From Campanula takesimana (lineage: Eukaryota > Streptophyta > Magnoliopsida > Asterales > Campanulaceae), in NCBI GenBank assembly GCA_026119855.1, contig JAOWBW010001449.1, positions 62,001 to 126,000 of the forward strand: a stretch of 64,000 nucleotides of DNA. The letters are read 5' to 3'. How positions within the stretch are numbered: position 1 is the stretch's first letter; each line of letters begins with the position of its first letter. The position numbers and the translations under genes are program-made. The notes under the pieces are model-generated. The model saw only the letters and a program-made list of their open reading frames with translations. It was not told where the DNA came from and did no database searches. Positions 9,321 through 21,088 of this stretch are shown one piece after another.

Positions 9321-10604
9321 TTTCCTTCAAAACAAACTTTTCAAAAAAGAGGGATGAAGCGTATCAGAGTGCGGTAAAGTCAATCGAAGAGCAAGTACAA
9401 GTTCAACGGTCATGGAAATCCGATCATAATCAGAACCATTCTACGTGCGTTGACAGGGGTATTTACGTCTACGAAATGCCACAAAAGTTCGACAAGGACT
9501 TGTTGAGCCAATGTGGTGAAATGACTCCTTGGGTCGATTTCTGTAAATACTTTACAAACGACGCTTTAGGGGAGCCATTAAACAACCTCGGAAAATGCTG
9601 GTATAATACTCATCAGTACACACTGGAATTGATATTCCATTCTCGTGTCTTAAAACACCCTTGTCGAGTTTATCATCAAAATGAAGCCAAGCTATTCTAC
9701 GGTGGACTTGACATGATGAGATGGCAATTCAAGATCAATGCTTCCAATGAATTGAAGGACAGTTTGGGAATAGAGATGGTTCAATGGCTGAAAATGCAGG
9801 GGCCATGGAAAAAAAAGTTCAGGCAAAGATCATGTCCTTGTTTTGAGTAATGTTTCTTGGGATTACAGGAGATTAAAGGGGTCAACTTGGGGTACAATAC
9901 TCTTAGAGCTTGAAGAAATGCAAAACCCGTTTAAGATCTTGTCAGAGCGACAACTATGGAAGGCGAACGACATTGGAGTCCCCTATCCAACTCATTTCCA
10001 TCCTCGCTCCGACTACAACATAATTATGTGGCAGCGCAAAATTATAAACTCTAACAGAAAAAGTCTAGTGAGTTTTGCAGGTGCAGCTAGGCCCCACGAC
10101 CCGAAAAATATAAGGTCCATTTTGATAAATCAATGCATCAACTCAACAGCCCAAGAAAAATGTCGATTTCTTAACTGCAAATCATTCAGATGCGAGCAAC
10201 CCATGTCAGTGATCAAGTTGTTTATGGAGTCTGAATTCTGCTTGCAGCCACCAGGAGATCGCCCCACTAGAAAATCAGTGTTTGATTCTTTGGTCGCTGG
10301 ATGTATTCCGGTAATTTTCGATCCGTTTACGGCGTATTATCAATATTCATGGCATTTACCGGAGGAGGATCATGAGAAATACTCTGTTTTTATTGATCAA
10401 GAAGGAGAGAAATGAAGGTGAATGTTGTGGAGAGGCTAATGAAGGTGACATTGAAGGAAAGGGAAGAGATGAGGAGATATATTGTGTACGAACTAAATGC
10501 CTGGATTGGTGTATGGGGATCAAGATGCACATTTTGATAAGTTTGAGGATGCTTTTGCAATTACTATAAATAATTTGGTTGACAGGGTGACCAAATTGGA
10601 TTGA

Positions 10605-11235
10605 TTTGAAGGATTTGGCGTGTAATTTGTTTATTTGATTTGTACTAGGAATTAAACCTGATACATTATTTCATATATACAATATTTTTATTTACTTCAT
10701 GTGTAATGAATTTCCATGGTTTTATCATGTTTATTGGTTGATCATAAGCATACGTGTAGGACACTTGTAACAAATGAAATCAGATAATAAATATAATATG
10801 ATTATATTGTACCAAGTGGCAAGTGGTGTAAACAACATACTTTTAATGTCCTAGATTTTATTTTTCTTGAAAGCAATAGTCCTAGTTATTGATCGCAATT
10901 CTGTCACAAAATGAAAATTCATTTTTATTTTTTATCTATTTAGGGACGGGGAGAGTACTTATATGAACTGCTGGAAAAAAAAAAAAAAAAAAAAAGGACG
11001 GATATTACTTATTATGGGGAGGGAATGTGTATAAAAAACAGAAAATCACGAGGTAGAACTTGAAACGATCTTGATGCATACATAAATGAAGGAATAAATA
11101 AAATAAAGGAAACAAGACTTGTGACAGAGATATCATCGGAAATGATGCATGAATGCCACACCCTCCCTCTTTCAACATTATTTATTTAGACTCAAATTGT
11201 TAGTGAAATTGTTTAGTTGCTGTTTCAAAGACAAG
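10605..11235. other. AT-rich intergenic region, no gene seen
   Basis: Holds an A21 tract near 10975-10996 and a possible remnant of a MITE end (ATTTAGGGACGGGGAGAGTA at 10938). It precedes the polygalacturonase gene and presumably contains its promoter, but I cannot assign a TATA box with confidence. Confidence 0.5.
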
Positions 11236-13640
11236 ATGATCCTAGTACTAACTTCACATGATTATTTGTCACGGGGATTCTCCTTGAACCAAAACCCTCA
11301 GTTGTTGGTTTTTTCCTTATGGCTATGGATCATCTCCACCTATGTTCTGGGAAGCAACATTTCCACTTCTTTCAGTGTCATGGATTATACAGCTGTTGGA
11401 GATGGAAAAACCGATGACTCCCAAGTCTCTCTCTCCCTACCTCTCTCTCTCTCTCTCTCTCTCACAAGACTATCTTCCGACGTAGCTGATATTTTACACT
11501 TGTAGGCTTTTCTCAAGGCTTGGAATGCAGTCTGCAAAGCTCAATCATCTGCTTCTGTTCCGACTCCAACTTTACTTATTCCAGCAAACACAACTTTCAT
11601 GCTAAAATCCGTCTCTTTCACCGGCCCATGCAACTCCTCCAAAATCTATTTCCAGGTAATGTGTGTATTTATGTGTCTGTGTGTGCGTGTGCAAGACCAT
11701 ATATAGAGCTCTTACAGTACATGTTAAAGACCAGAGATGTTTATGAACCATTAAATTTGGTCCAAAACTCAAGCCCCATGGTCTGTGTGGTTCACACTTG
11801 CACAGTATCATGTGACTTGGCTAGCTAGATATATGACACATTCTAATCACATGTTTTTGGGATAAAAAAAAATAAAAACTTCTTGCTGACCTGATTAAAC
11901 AGCACTTGTGAAACTAATTTGTATGTATCAAACACCTGATTACATTACAGGTGTCTGGAAACTTGGTTGCCCCAAACAAGAAGACAGAATGGAACCGCTT
12001 CCGCTTTCATTCATGGCTGTCCTTCTCAAACATCAATGGACTTACAGTCAAAGGCCAAGGGCGGATTGACGGTCAAGGTTCTGCTTGGTGGTCAAACCCT
12101 TGCCTTCATGCGGTAACTCTTCCTCATTTCCTCTTTTTCTCTTTCACTCAAATATATTGACATTTTAATTTACTAATTACTTCAACCCAATACATTAATA
12201 TTTAGGGAGCAACTTGCAAAGGACCATCTGTAAGTACAGCTCCATGTTCATTAACTTCTTTTACCAAATCTCCATGAAAAATGACATCTCAAGTGATTTT
12301 CGAAATGAGTGTTCATTTGATGATGGTTGCAGGCTCTATTGTTCTACCGATGCAACAATCTCCGACTCGAAGATTTGACACATATAAACAGCCCAAGAGG
12401 CCATATCATAATAACTCATTGTAATGGTGCTATTATCTCCAATCTCCATATCATTGCTCCTGAAAAGAGCCCTAACACTGATGGTATTGACATCTCTGGC
12501 TCACGCAACGTACAGGTACTCAACTCCAACATTGGAACAGGTACCTGTTTTCATTTCTTAACAAAATATTGACATAAGACGTTACAATTGTCTCCAAATA
12601 TTTATGACGGCCATAACAATAACAATGTGGTTCATAGGTGATGACTGCATAGCTATAAGTGGGGGATCTTCCAATATCAATATAAAAGGCATTACATGTG
12701 GTCCAGGCCATGGGATAAGGTAATTCAGAATTGCACGAGAACGAAGTGTCTATGGAAGTAATCATTTAATGCACGACAGAGATTTTCTTTCTGGTATGGG
12801 AATTCTTCACATAACATAGTAATTGTCAAAACAAATGGCATATAGGCAGACAGTGCACAAGTCACTAAAAAGAAGCACAGCATCAATGTCCAGAAATTAC
12901 ACAGAGATAATTTAAGAATATTTATGCCGATCATGCAAGCCTTCAATTTTAATTTCCTTGCAACATTCAAATTTGCAATCCCCAATTTCTAGTTTCCTTA
13001 TTGAGAAAAGCTATGTAGTATTGGGGCTTTAGGACACGGAGGATTTGATATAGTAGAAGACGTGCATGTTCAGAACTGTACGCTCAAAGGAACTCTGAAT
13101 GGAGCAAGGATTAAGTCTTGGCAGGTAAACTTGATCATTCTGGAAACTAACAAACTTGGTTTTGCATAATCTCAGTTCTTTCTATAATTTGTGTGCTAAG
13201 TCTTTGGATACAGGGAGGAAGTGGTTATGCCAGGAACATCTCGTTCGACAATATTAGATTTGAAGCAGTTAACAATGCTATTATAATTGATCAGTTCTAC
13301 TGCCCACATCGAGTAAACTGCCCAAAAAACGTAAGAACACCTATTATAGAAGCACTTGTAAGAATTTTGTATCTTTACTTTTCTCATTTGGAACTCTATG
13401 TTAATGTAGGCATCCGCAGTTAGGGTGAGTGATGTATCATTCAAAGGGATCACTGGTACATCCAAAATGGAGGAGGTGATAAATCTCAATTGCAGCCAAA
13501 GCATTGGGTGCAGCAACATTGTATTTGATCAAGTTTATATAACAACAACTAATCCAGGAAGAAAAGCTTTTGCTAGCTGCTTCAATGCTCACGGAAGATT
13601 TAGCAATGTTATACCTGCCGTGAAATGTCTACTGCCTTGA
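11236..13640 (+). CDS. Polygalacturonase (GH28), nine exons
   Basis: Inferred exons: 11236-11424, 11506-11655, 11951-12112, 12206-12229, 12333-12540, 12638-12719, 13019-13124, 13214-13330, 13410-13640. All have GT-AG junctions and total 1269 nt (422 aa), in frame throughout. Members of this family hydrolyse alpha-1,4-galacturonan in cell-wall pectin. All four GH28 signatures are present in order: SPNTDGIDISGS, TGDDCIAISGG (catalytic Asp pair), CGPGHGISIGALG (His) and RIKSWQGG. A hydrophobic secretion segment (QLLVFSLWLWIISTYVLG) starts about residue 23. An in-frame ATG at 11149 would add 29 residues; I chose 11236 because it leaves the signal nearer the N-terminus, but this is uncertain. No lesions seen. 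Intron 1 is a CT-rich microsatellite. Tissue role cannot be told from sequence. Confidence 0.92.
11425..11464. repeat. (CT)n microsatellite in GH28 intron 1
   Basis: Near-pure CT dinucleotide run starting within the splice donor region of the 81-bp first intron. Length variation here could affect splicing. Confidence 0.9.
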
Positions 13641-13879
13641 CCACTATTGTTGACTTCAGATTTGACCCAGCCGCGGGATTTATTGCACTTTTAGAAATAT
13701 TTTCGTAGTAATTATGAAATTAAAAGAGTTAATTTTTTAGAGAGCTCTTTAGGATTGCTTATAGTGTATTGTAGTGATATAAAAATGGTTCAGTAACTCT
13801 ACTACTAGTCAAAAATATAATGGTCAGTAACTCAATTACTGGTCAAAAGGTTTAGTACCTATACTCCAGTTATCAGTTA

Positions 13880-13992
13880 TTCAAATCATGAATGAAAACA
13901 AAAGTATCAAATCAGAGCCAAATCATAATGTGGAACAGCTGTTCAAATCATGGATGAGGAAGTATCAAATCAGAGCCAAATCATAATGTGGA
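13880..13992. repeat. Short tandem duplication downstream of GH28
   Basis: Two copies of about 51-55 bp (13880-13934 and 13942-13992) sharing GTATCAAATCAGAGCCAAAT and TTCAAATCATG. The second copy has a 4-bp deletion. No function evident. Confidence 0.85.
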
Positions 13993-14186
13993 AAAAAAGA
14001 ACCATGCATCAAGCAGCAAACACAATCTGATTGTATATAGTATACACTACGAAGTATGGAGTAGCATTATTATTCTAAAATATTTGTTTTTAGTATAAAA
14101 TACCATTGGTCCATTGCTATATACCATGATAAACTCAATAGTAAACTTTACGTATATGCATCAAAAGTTGAACTTACTAGAGTATT

Positions 14187-15751
14187 CTAAATGTCACATG
14201 ATTCTGAGCGACCGAAAATTGCATAACGGTTGTCTGCGACACTTTCATAAGCGAAATCCCGTATAAACCTGCAATTATCAATGGCAAGCACAATGTAAGC
14301 AAGGATACATTGCTACATCTTCCGTCAGGTTTTAAAACACAAGTAGCACAATAAGGACTCACCGCGGCACAAACTTTAGGAAGAATGCTAACTGGGGAAA
14401 GGGCACGTCTATGTATTCCATGATCTTCAATACCGCGTCTGACTTGATATATGACCTGAGATAAACAACAGACTCCTAAATTTTCTATTCTTTTACGAAT
14501 ACTGTTCTCCCTTAACCCTCTAACTTAACTGTCCGGTGTTTTTAGAGCTCAAGTATGGACGAGATTACAGCAAACATAACCCTGGTGTACAGCATTACCT
14601 GTTCTTTTCCACAAGAACAACACTAGAAATATCATCAGGATCTCTTCCCGATCTTCTTAGTAAATTCTTGCCTGCTTCACTCTGTAGAGGTTCAAACCTT
14701 ATTTTCCTGGAGAAAGATTAGAGGGAACATGTTAAAGTCATAAATTCATAATACAGTTCAAGGAAACTAACAAGACGCTGAGCAAGTTCTATGGATCTTA
14801 CCAATTTCGCAGCAATTCAATCAACCTTTGAGCTTGATTGATATCATGATGGCCACTCAAAGGTTCAATGTAAGTCGTGAACGACTAGGTTAAGAGCCAC
14901 TTAAAAGTGTTCTCAAACCCCATATTTTGAATTTGAAAATTGGGAAGACAAATGTAGCTTAAAGCATCGATTGTTTCTGTTTATGGAGGTTACATGTATC
15001 ACATCAGTAAGCCAACACTCTTCCCCCCCCCCCCCCATATTCCCATCCTGTGTCTGCATAGTTACACATTTCCAACTTTCTTTCCCTTGTGACAATGTCG
15101 ATTATTTGAAAAGAATCAACCCTTCCTAAGCTAATATGACTATACAAATCGAGGAAATCAATGTATAAACAATGTGATTTTCCTTGTGTTAGACCTATAA
15201 TGACATGTAATATGACTATTAAGTCTATAAGCTATGTAAAAACTAAAGCACAAAACACTGTTCTCAAAATGCATAAGAGCTAAAACAAACCTTTGACGAT
15301 CATAATCTCTGACAATCTTCACACCTCCATTACAAAGGTTGCATACACCTATTAAAATATAAACTAGTCAAGTCAAATTTCGCCCAATTTTTTCAACCGT
15401 TAGTTTCGTAGGTAAACAGTAATTACATTTAAGTCTTCGTGCCAATGAAATTCAAGCAGTTAATAGCTACCACACGTTAATATCAATCGGAATTTGAAAT
15501 TTCGCCGAATCAATTTTTAACAGTTACAGAAGATTAGTTATGAATTGTAGGAGTAAGATGAGTTTACCGTCGAATAGCATGATAGGCCTGGAATCCTCTT
15601 CGAAGAAACTCGACGTCGCCTTTACCCAGTCCACCGTCTCGCCACCGCGTGGTGGGGATGATAGAGTGGCGAAAGCGGTGAGTTGGTGGCGTGGACGTCT
15701 AACGTTCACCGGAGGTAGCACGCTCAGTCGTGAGCACCCCATGAGCGCCAT
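14187..15751 (-). CDS. DCC-family thiol-disulfide oxidoreductase-like protein (DUF393)
   Basis: Inferred exons, 5' to 3': 15568-15751, 15291-15348, 14599-14706, 14363-14455, 14187-14268. They have GT-AG junctions and total 525 nt (174 aa). The defining motif of the family, D-x-x-C-x-x-C, is seen at residues 61-67 (DGVCNLC), placed across the exon 1/2 junction. Downstream are the conserved segments IRFEPLQSEAGK, DDISSVVLVE, SDAVLKIMEY and NRYAIFGRSESC. The N-terminal 45 residues are rich in Ser, Arg and Ala with few acids, consistent with a plastid transit peptide. The biochemical substrate is not established; the thioredoxin-like redox role is predicted from the CxxC. From memory the nearest Arabidopsis match is At1g52590. 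No lesions; intron 3 in genomic order (14707-15290) contains a C16 run. Confidence 0.92.
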
Positions 15752-16190
15752 TTGTACGGTCAGACTCGGAATCTGTTGTCAGGGAATGGAATCGAGTACA
15801 AGCTTTAGAATGGAAACTAGTACTCCATAAAAATCCCTGGAGTTGTAAAAATTTACCAAATGAACCGAAAGGAAATTTATATGTTCTAGCTAAGAGGCGA
15901 TGGTAATCGCGGGACTTTAATTTTCACGTTTCCTCCATTTGTTTGTTGCCACGTGAAGATCTATAAGCCTTGAATTTCCATTTGGGAGAACCAAAATTTA
16001 TTAAAAAAAAAAAAAAAAGTACGACAAAATTGTCACAAAGTTTCATTATAAATTTTCACTACATAGTATTATTATTTATTTTAATATTATGCAACACAAT
16101 TTAACAGAATTTAATCATATTATTTTAAAATAAATTAATGGATATGAATATTGCAAGTTTGCATGTGAGGCTGTGAGCCCTTGGGAACTT
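15752..16190. other. Intergenic region upstream of the DCC gene
   Basis: AT-rich with an A18 tract near 16000-16018. This is the 5' flank of the minus-strand DCC gene. No gene recognised. Confidence 0.5.
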
Positions 16191-16204
16191 TTAAATATAT
16201 ACAT

Positions 16205-16590
16205 TTTTTTTCCGGTTACAAGGAAGAAATGAAACAGAAAACTAGATTCTAGGTGTGGTGACCCTCATATGGTCAGCCACAAGAAGCTCCTTGAGCTCTT
16301 CACTAGGCGAAGACAAATTAACAAAAGGTTGATCTTGATTAGCTCCCAGATTGGCGAGGTAATCGGCGCAAAAATTTCCTTCCCGAAGTGTGTGTTGGAT
16401 GAAGCAGCCAGCAGCTCGCAGTAGGGCCTGGATGTCGTTCATGATTGCTGCAAGAGGGTGTTGTTCGCATGTAGGGTCCTGAACCAGATTCACTGCCGCG
16501 AGGGAGTCGGTCTCTATCATAACGTTTCCTTTACCCATGCTTTTAAGGATCTCCAGTCCAACTAGGATTGCTTGGAGCTCGGCTTCTAGG
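16205..16590 (-). mobile_element. 5'-truncated LINE carrying its RNase H domain
   Basis: A 14-bp target duplication TTAAATATATACAT (16191-16204 and 16591-16604) flanks the unit, and a T8 run next to the left copy is the poly(A) tail on the minus strand. The minus frame 16242-16604 encodes an RVT_3-type RNase H piece: LEAELQAILVGLEIL, IETDSLAAVNLVQ and LREGNFCADYLANLGA, with the active-site Glu, Asp and C-terminal Asp visible. Everything upstream of the RNase H domain is missing, as is normal for aborted LINE reverse transcription. The domain is intact but lacks its first beta strands and a start codon of its own. Confidence 0.9.
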
Positions 16591-16604
16591 TTAAATATAT
16601 ACAT

Positions 16605-17846
16605 ATGTGATATACTATGTGCCAAGCATTCTAAAATAAGTGATCAATTATTTTGAAAAAGAAAATATATGTAAAACTTACTTTTTGGAAGATGAGTTAT
16701 GATTTCATAATATCACAAAGAAAACCAATTACATTTATATACTCAAAACAATATAGCACTGATTTGAAATTAATTAGAAAATAAAATTGTATCAAGCTTT
16801 AAATTTGATTTTATGTAGTTGGATTGCAAGCAGTCATATTCATACACAACGTGGATTTCATTTTTAACAAAAAAAATTGTTATATTGAAAAGCAAAGTTA
16901 AAAAATAATTATATCTTTACTGAAATATCAAACTACCACAAAGTGGGTTGTTTGAACAATTCAAAAGCACAAACCCGAATCATGAGAGTAAACAAAAGAG
17001 GAGTGCAAAACTCATTGTGTGAGTAGCCGCTCTAATAGTCTAGCCACGATTGTGATAAGTATGCTGAGATTAATTTTGGAAAATGGACAATAGAAAGAAA
17101 GGAGCTCTCCTATTCGCACCCGTACATTTTAAGTATTTCATTTTAAAGTCATTGTGTCTCATTAAAAGTTGCATTTTCGTAACAAGCACAAGATTAAGAA
17201 AATATTTAAGTTGTGTAATAAAGTATAAATAAAATTTATATACACGCCCAGTAAATTAATAATAACTACGTTCACATTGTGAATTCACATACCAATTAAA
17301 ATATTAAAACACCTAATTTTGTAAGAACACTAACTTACATTTCAATTTTTATCGTATTTCATAAACACTGTCTCCAGTTTTAACCACTGACGGAGGTAGG
17401 TGCAGTGGATACGGGCAATTGCCCCCCCCCCCCACTCACCCACCCTCTTTTTAAATAAATTTACTAGTGAATTTTTTTTAAAAAAATTAGAGTATTAGTG
17501 CAACATATTATACTTTGCCCTTCTTTATGTGGAAAAAAATAATGTTGTACATGTATTTTTGCCCTTTTGTGAATTTTTTTGGCTCTACCACTGGTTGTAA
17601 CACATCCACGTAACAATCTTCGATGCAAAGACACCGTGCTACGTGGATCATACTGCTATGCAGGTGTTGATTTGATGTCACCAAAGTCTACTGCCGACAA
17701 GTTAATAGCCACCGCACTACGTGGACCATACTGCTGGATGTCAACTCTATATCCATATCGAGAGGAATGATCATGGGAGAAAAGTTGGAACGAAAAGATG
17801 CAAAAGTGGATGGATTAACAATAATACGAAAGTGTGTTATGGTTGA
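16605..17846. other. AT-rich intergenic region
   Basis: No gene recognised. Contains a C14 run at about 17421-17434 and a segment (17390-17770) that reads like decayed repeat DNA (two similar units CTACGTGGATCATACTGCT / CTACGTGGACCATACTGCT at 17639 and 17718), but I could not assign a family. Confidence 0.45.
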
Positions 17847-19042
17847 TGTTGGAGTAGAGACCAAAGGAGACAAAAAGAGGTTGAAAATAAGGGAAAAATA
17901 GGCTGAGGAGCATGATCCGACCGGACCATCAAAGGTACCCGGTCGGACCAATGATGGATCCGGTCGGACCAAGGTAGCTACCCGGGCGGATCTTTGGGGT
18001 AAAAGCAAATGTGGATTTTCGACGTAAAATAGGTCCGGGCGGGTCAAGGAATAGGTCCGGGCGGACCCCCCTGGATGGGAAAAATTGATATTTTTCGGGT
18101 CTTTTCGGGATTTCTTTTGTGTCTAAGTTTAGGTCTTATTCTAGGTTGGCTATATAAGCAGGGTTCCGCCCCATAACTCATTGTGACTCCAAATTTACAT
18201 ATTATAGTGCAAGATCCTGGCTTGGAAGTGCCCCTAGACGTAGTCAAAATATTGACGAACTGGATAAACAATTCTTTGTGTCTCTTTACTGTTTTTGCTT
18301 CCTTTATCGTCTTGCTTGTTGGGTTTTGCGTGATTTATTCTTGCGATCTGTTTGTGTTTATGGTAGGGATGGCCAAACCGAACCGAAACCGTCAAACCGG
18401 CCCGGAACCGAAAAAATCGTAACCGCCATTAACCGCCATAAAAACCGGAACCATGGGAACCGGAACCGTTTTGGATAAGGGCCGGTTAAGGTTCAACCCC
18501 CAAAAAACCGTGAACCGGCGGTTCTGAACCGCCCACCCAAACCGTGAACCGGAACCGTCAGTAAAAGCGTTAAAAACCCATCAAAATCATTAGATTTCTA
18601 ACAGTTTCATCAGAATTAACCGTTACTAATGGAAGGTTGACAATAAAAGTTGTGTTTTGACTGATTTTTTTAGCCAAATTCAGTGAATGAAAATAATAAA
18701 AATTTGGTTGTCCCCCTCATTGTAAATTTTCCTTTAATTAATAAAATTTAAAGGGTATCGTCCCTTTTTTCTTTTATATACCATCATTTATTTTATTTTT
18801 TTTCTATGTTTGTTTTTTCAATATAATGTTGATTTAGATTTTTTAAAAAAAAAACACTTATGAAATAATTTTTAAGTTGTTTAATCATTATTGTATGATT
18901 TAAAAAAAAAAAAAAAAAAAAGGTACCGCGAAACCGGATTGTGACAACTGGAACTTGTGTAACCAAGGGCCGATTAAGGTTCACATAAAAGGGGAACCGG
19001 AACCGGCGTTGGCCATCCCTAGTTTAGGGTCTATACCCAACA
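17847..19042 (+). repeat. 5' LTR of the RT-less Copia element, interrupted by a hAT element
   Basis: About 530 bp after subtracting the hAT insert and its duplicated 8 bp. It aligns with 21089-21605 except for an extra CCGGTCGGACC-containing unit near 17950-17970. Ends CCCAACA before the primer site. Confidence 0.9.
18364..19021. mobile_element. Non-autonomous hAT-type element with AACCG motif arrays
   Basis: 13-bp perfect terminal inverted repeats TAGGGATGGCCAA / TTGGCCATCCCTA, and an 8-bp target duplication GTTTATGG / GTTTAGGG (18356-18363, 19022-19029, one mismatch), as expected for hAT. Length 658 bp, no transposase. The left 190 bp and the right end are filled with AACCG / CCGGAACCG / CGGTT motifs; the centre is AT-rich with an A20 run. 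It lies inside the 5' LTR of the Copia element but not in its 3' LTR, so it arrived after that element. Confidence 0.92.
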
Positions 19043-19096
19043 ACTGGTATCGGAGCTTTGGTTAGACGAGCCAAAGATTTATTCAAGCTGTCAAGA

Positions 19097-20960
19097 ATGG
19101 GCAAGGATAAACGAGTGGTAGAAAAGTTTGATGGGTCTGACTACGCGTTTTGGAGGATGCAGATAGAAGATCTCTTGTATGGTAAGGATCTCTATAAACC
19201 TCTATTGGGAGTCAAATCAGAAGGCGAAAAACAGGAAGATTGAGATATCCTGGATAGGAAAACCCTAGGGGTGATTAGATCTACTTTGTCAAAGTGGATC
19301 GCTAAAACCACCAAGAAGGCTAAGACCACGAGGGAGCTACTTGATTATCTTACTAAGAGATTTGAAACACCATCTGCAGTCAACAAGGTTGATTTGATTC
19401 GCAAGATGGGGAATCTCAAGATGCAAGAGGGAGGATCATTAGCTAAACATATCGATGAGTATATGGATGTTATAGACTCATTGGCTGCGTTGGAGATTAC
19501 TTTCGGTGATGAGGTTCATGCTTTGGTTTTGCTAGCATCCTTACCAGTGAGTTGGAGCGGGACGGTGACAGCGTTAAGTGCTTCAGTGGGTAAGAATAAA
19601 TTGAAGTTTGACGATGTCAAGGATCTACTTTTCAGTGAGGAGAATCGTATGAAGAAGTTGGGGACACCGTCTACTTCAGGATCGGCTTTGGCTATGACTA
19701 GTAGAGGAAGGCCGGGATCTAGCAACAAATGGAGAATGGAATCAATGGAAAGCGTAATCAGTGGTAAGGTTAAAGCCGTGGAGAACAAACAAAGACCAAA
19801 GGTCGCAAGAGGATCGGTTGAGTGCTATCATTTTAAGGAGTTAGGACACTATAAGAGGGGTTGTCCCAGGCGAGGGGATAAATCGGCGAATGTGGCAACT
19901 GAGGGTGAAGATGTACTGATTCTGAGTGTTCGTAGTGCACTAGAATCATGGGTGCTGGATTCGGGGGCATCATTCCACTTATGCGGGCATGCAGAGGAGA
20001 TGGAAAATTATACTTCCGGTGATTTTGGAAAGGTTTATCTGGCGGATGGCGAGCCTTTAGAATCAAGGGATAAGGGGATGTCAGAATAGGAGCATCGGAC
20101 GGGAAGGTCCTATATCTACACGGGGTCAGACACATTCCGGGTTTGAAAAAGAACATATTATCAGTTGGGCAGCTGGATGAAAAAGGTTACACGGTAACTT
20201 TTAGCTGCAGGAACTGGGTTATCACCAAGGGAGATTCTGAGATCGCTCGAAGTAATTAGGAGGGCACATTGTATTTGGCGAACAACACCAAGGATAGTAT
20301 CGCAGTAGCGTCGGCTAAGGGTAATACGGATTTGTGGCACTGTCGATTGAGTCACATGAGTGAGAAGGGGATACGGGTACTTTGCTCAAAGAGAAAACTA
20401 CCGGGTTTGAAGACATTCGACGTGGGGATTTGTGAAGACTGTATGTTTGGCAAACAGGCGAGGATTAATTTCTCAAGGACAGGTAGGGCTTTGAGGGAAG
20501 CAAAGTTAGAATTGGTTCACACGGATTTGTGGGGACCGGCTCTGATAACTTCTCTAGGTGGTGCGTTATATTACATGACCTTCATTGATGATTCTACAAG
20601 GAAGGTATGGGTTTACTTCTTAAAAGGGAAAGATGAAGCTTTCGGGGTATTTAAGAAGTGGAAGGCCTTTGTAGTGACATAGACGGGACTCAAGGCGAAA
20701 AGCTTGAGGTCTGACAATGGTGGGGAGTATGAGCTCGGGGAGTTCAAGGAATACTGTGATGTGAATGAGATTCACATGGATATTCCAGACTCGGGTGGGA
20801 GCAAGACGGTTCATGATGACCAAGATCAAGGGATCACTGAAAATGAACTACATACTCCAGGACCGGATATTCTGTTGCACATATCTAACCGAGAGTGTGG
20901 ATCGGCTGGTAAGGCTCTATGTTTCTCAATCAAGGATAAGTTGAAGCTATGCATAGCTTC
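19097..20960 (+). pseudogene. Copia gag-protease-integrase remnant
   Basis: Order of parts: gag (ATG 19097; FDGSDYAFWRMQIEDLLYGK; UBN2-type core), a zinc knuckle in which the second Cys is replaced (CYHFKELGHYKRGC), protease active site WVLDSGASFHLC (19948-19983), GAG-pre-integrase (LWHCRLSHMSEKGI), and the integrase start with HTDLWGP, FIDDSTRKVWVYFLK and SDNGGEY. Lesions are TGA at about 19241, a frameshift near 20070, TAG near 20257 and TAG near 20680. After about 20800 recognisable integrase ends and the rest of pol is absent, so the molecule cannot replicate itself. Confidence 0.9.
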
Positions 20961-21088
20961 AACGGGGCTTGGAGAATAGGGGAGGAAGACGACACTACCA
21001 TGATCGAGGTGAGAACTAGGAAGGCACTAAGGATGAGTCAAAGACGGATACAAGGCTTATATACGCGGTAGATCTCTAGGTAGGAGAT

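Larger units (their letters stand above)
8368..10604 (+). pseudogene. MUR3/KATAMARI1-like xyloglucan galactosyltransferase (GT47) pseudogene
   Basis: The family transfers galactose onto xyloglucan side chains in the Golgi. The first exon-like part (ATG 8368) encodes a short cytosolic tail and one membrane anchor (IPYGIPVVAFFLILVFLGL), typical of type II Golgi enzymes. The catalytic exostosin domain follows from about 9450: GIYVYEMPQKF, then the 9476-9850 and 9843-10415 frames with SFAGAARPHDP, FCLQPPGDRPTRKS and FDSLVAGCIPVIF. Breaks are an LTR-like insertion (8645-9320) after residue 92, a one-base expansion of an A8 run near 9808-9816, a frameshift near 10410, and an extra A near 10495. The natural stop in the restored reading would be TGA at 10602-10604. 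Multiple independent lesions make it non-functional. The exact GT47 subgroup is uncertain. Confidence 0.85.

Noticed and set aside
17390..17590. Possible transposon with a C14 run
   Set aside because: No target duplication, inverted repeat or coding similarity could be established.
18364..18560. CRISPR-like or satellite-like AACCG repeats
   Set aside because: Spacing is irregular, there are no unique spacers, and the repeats lie within a hAT element with target duplication.
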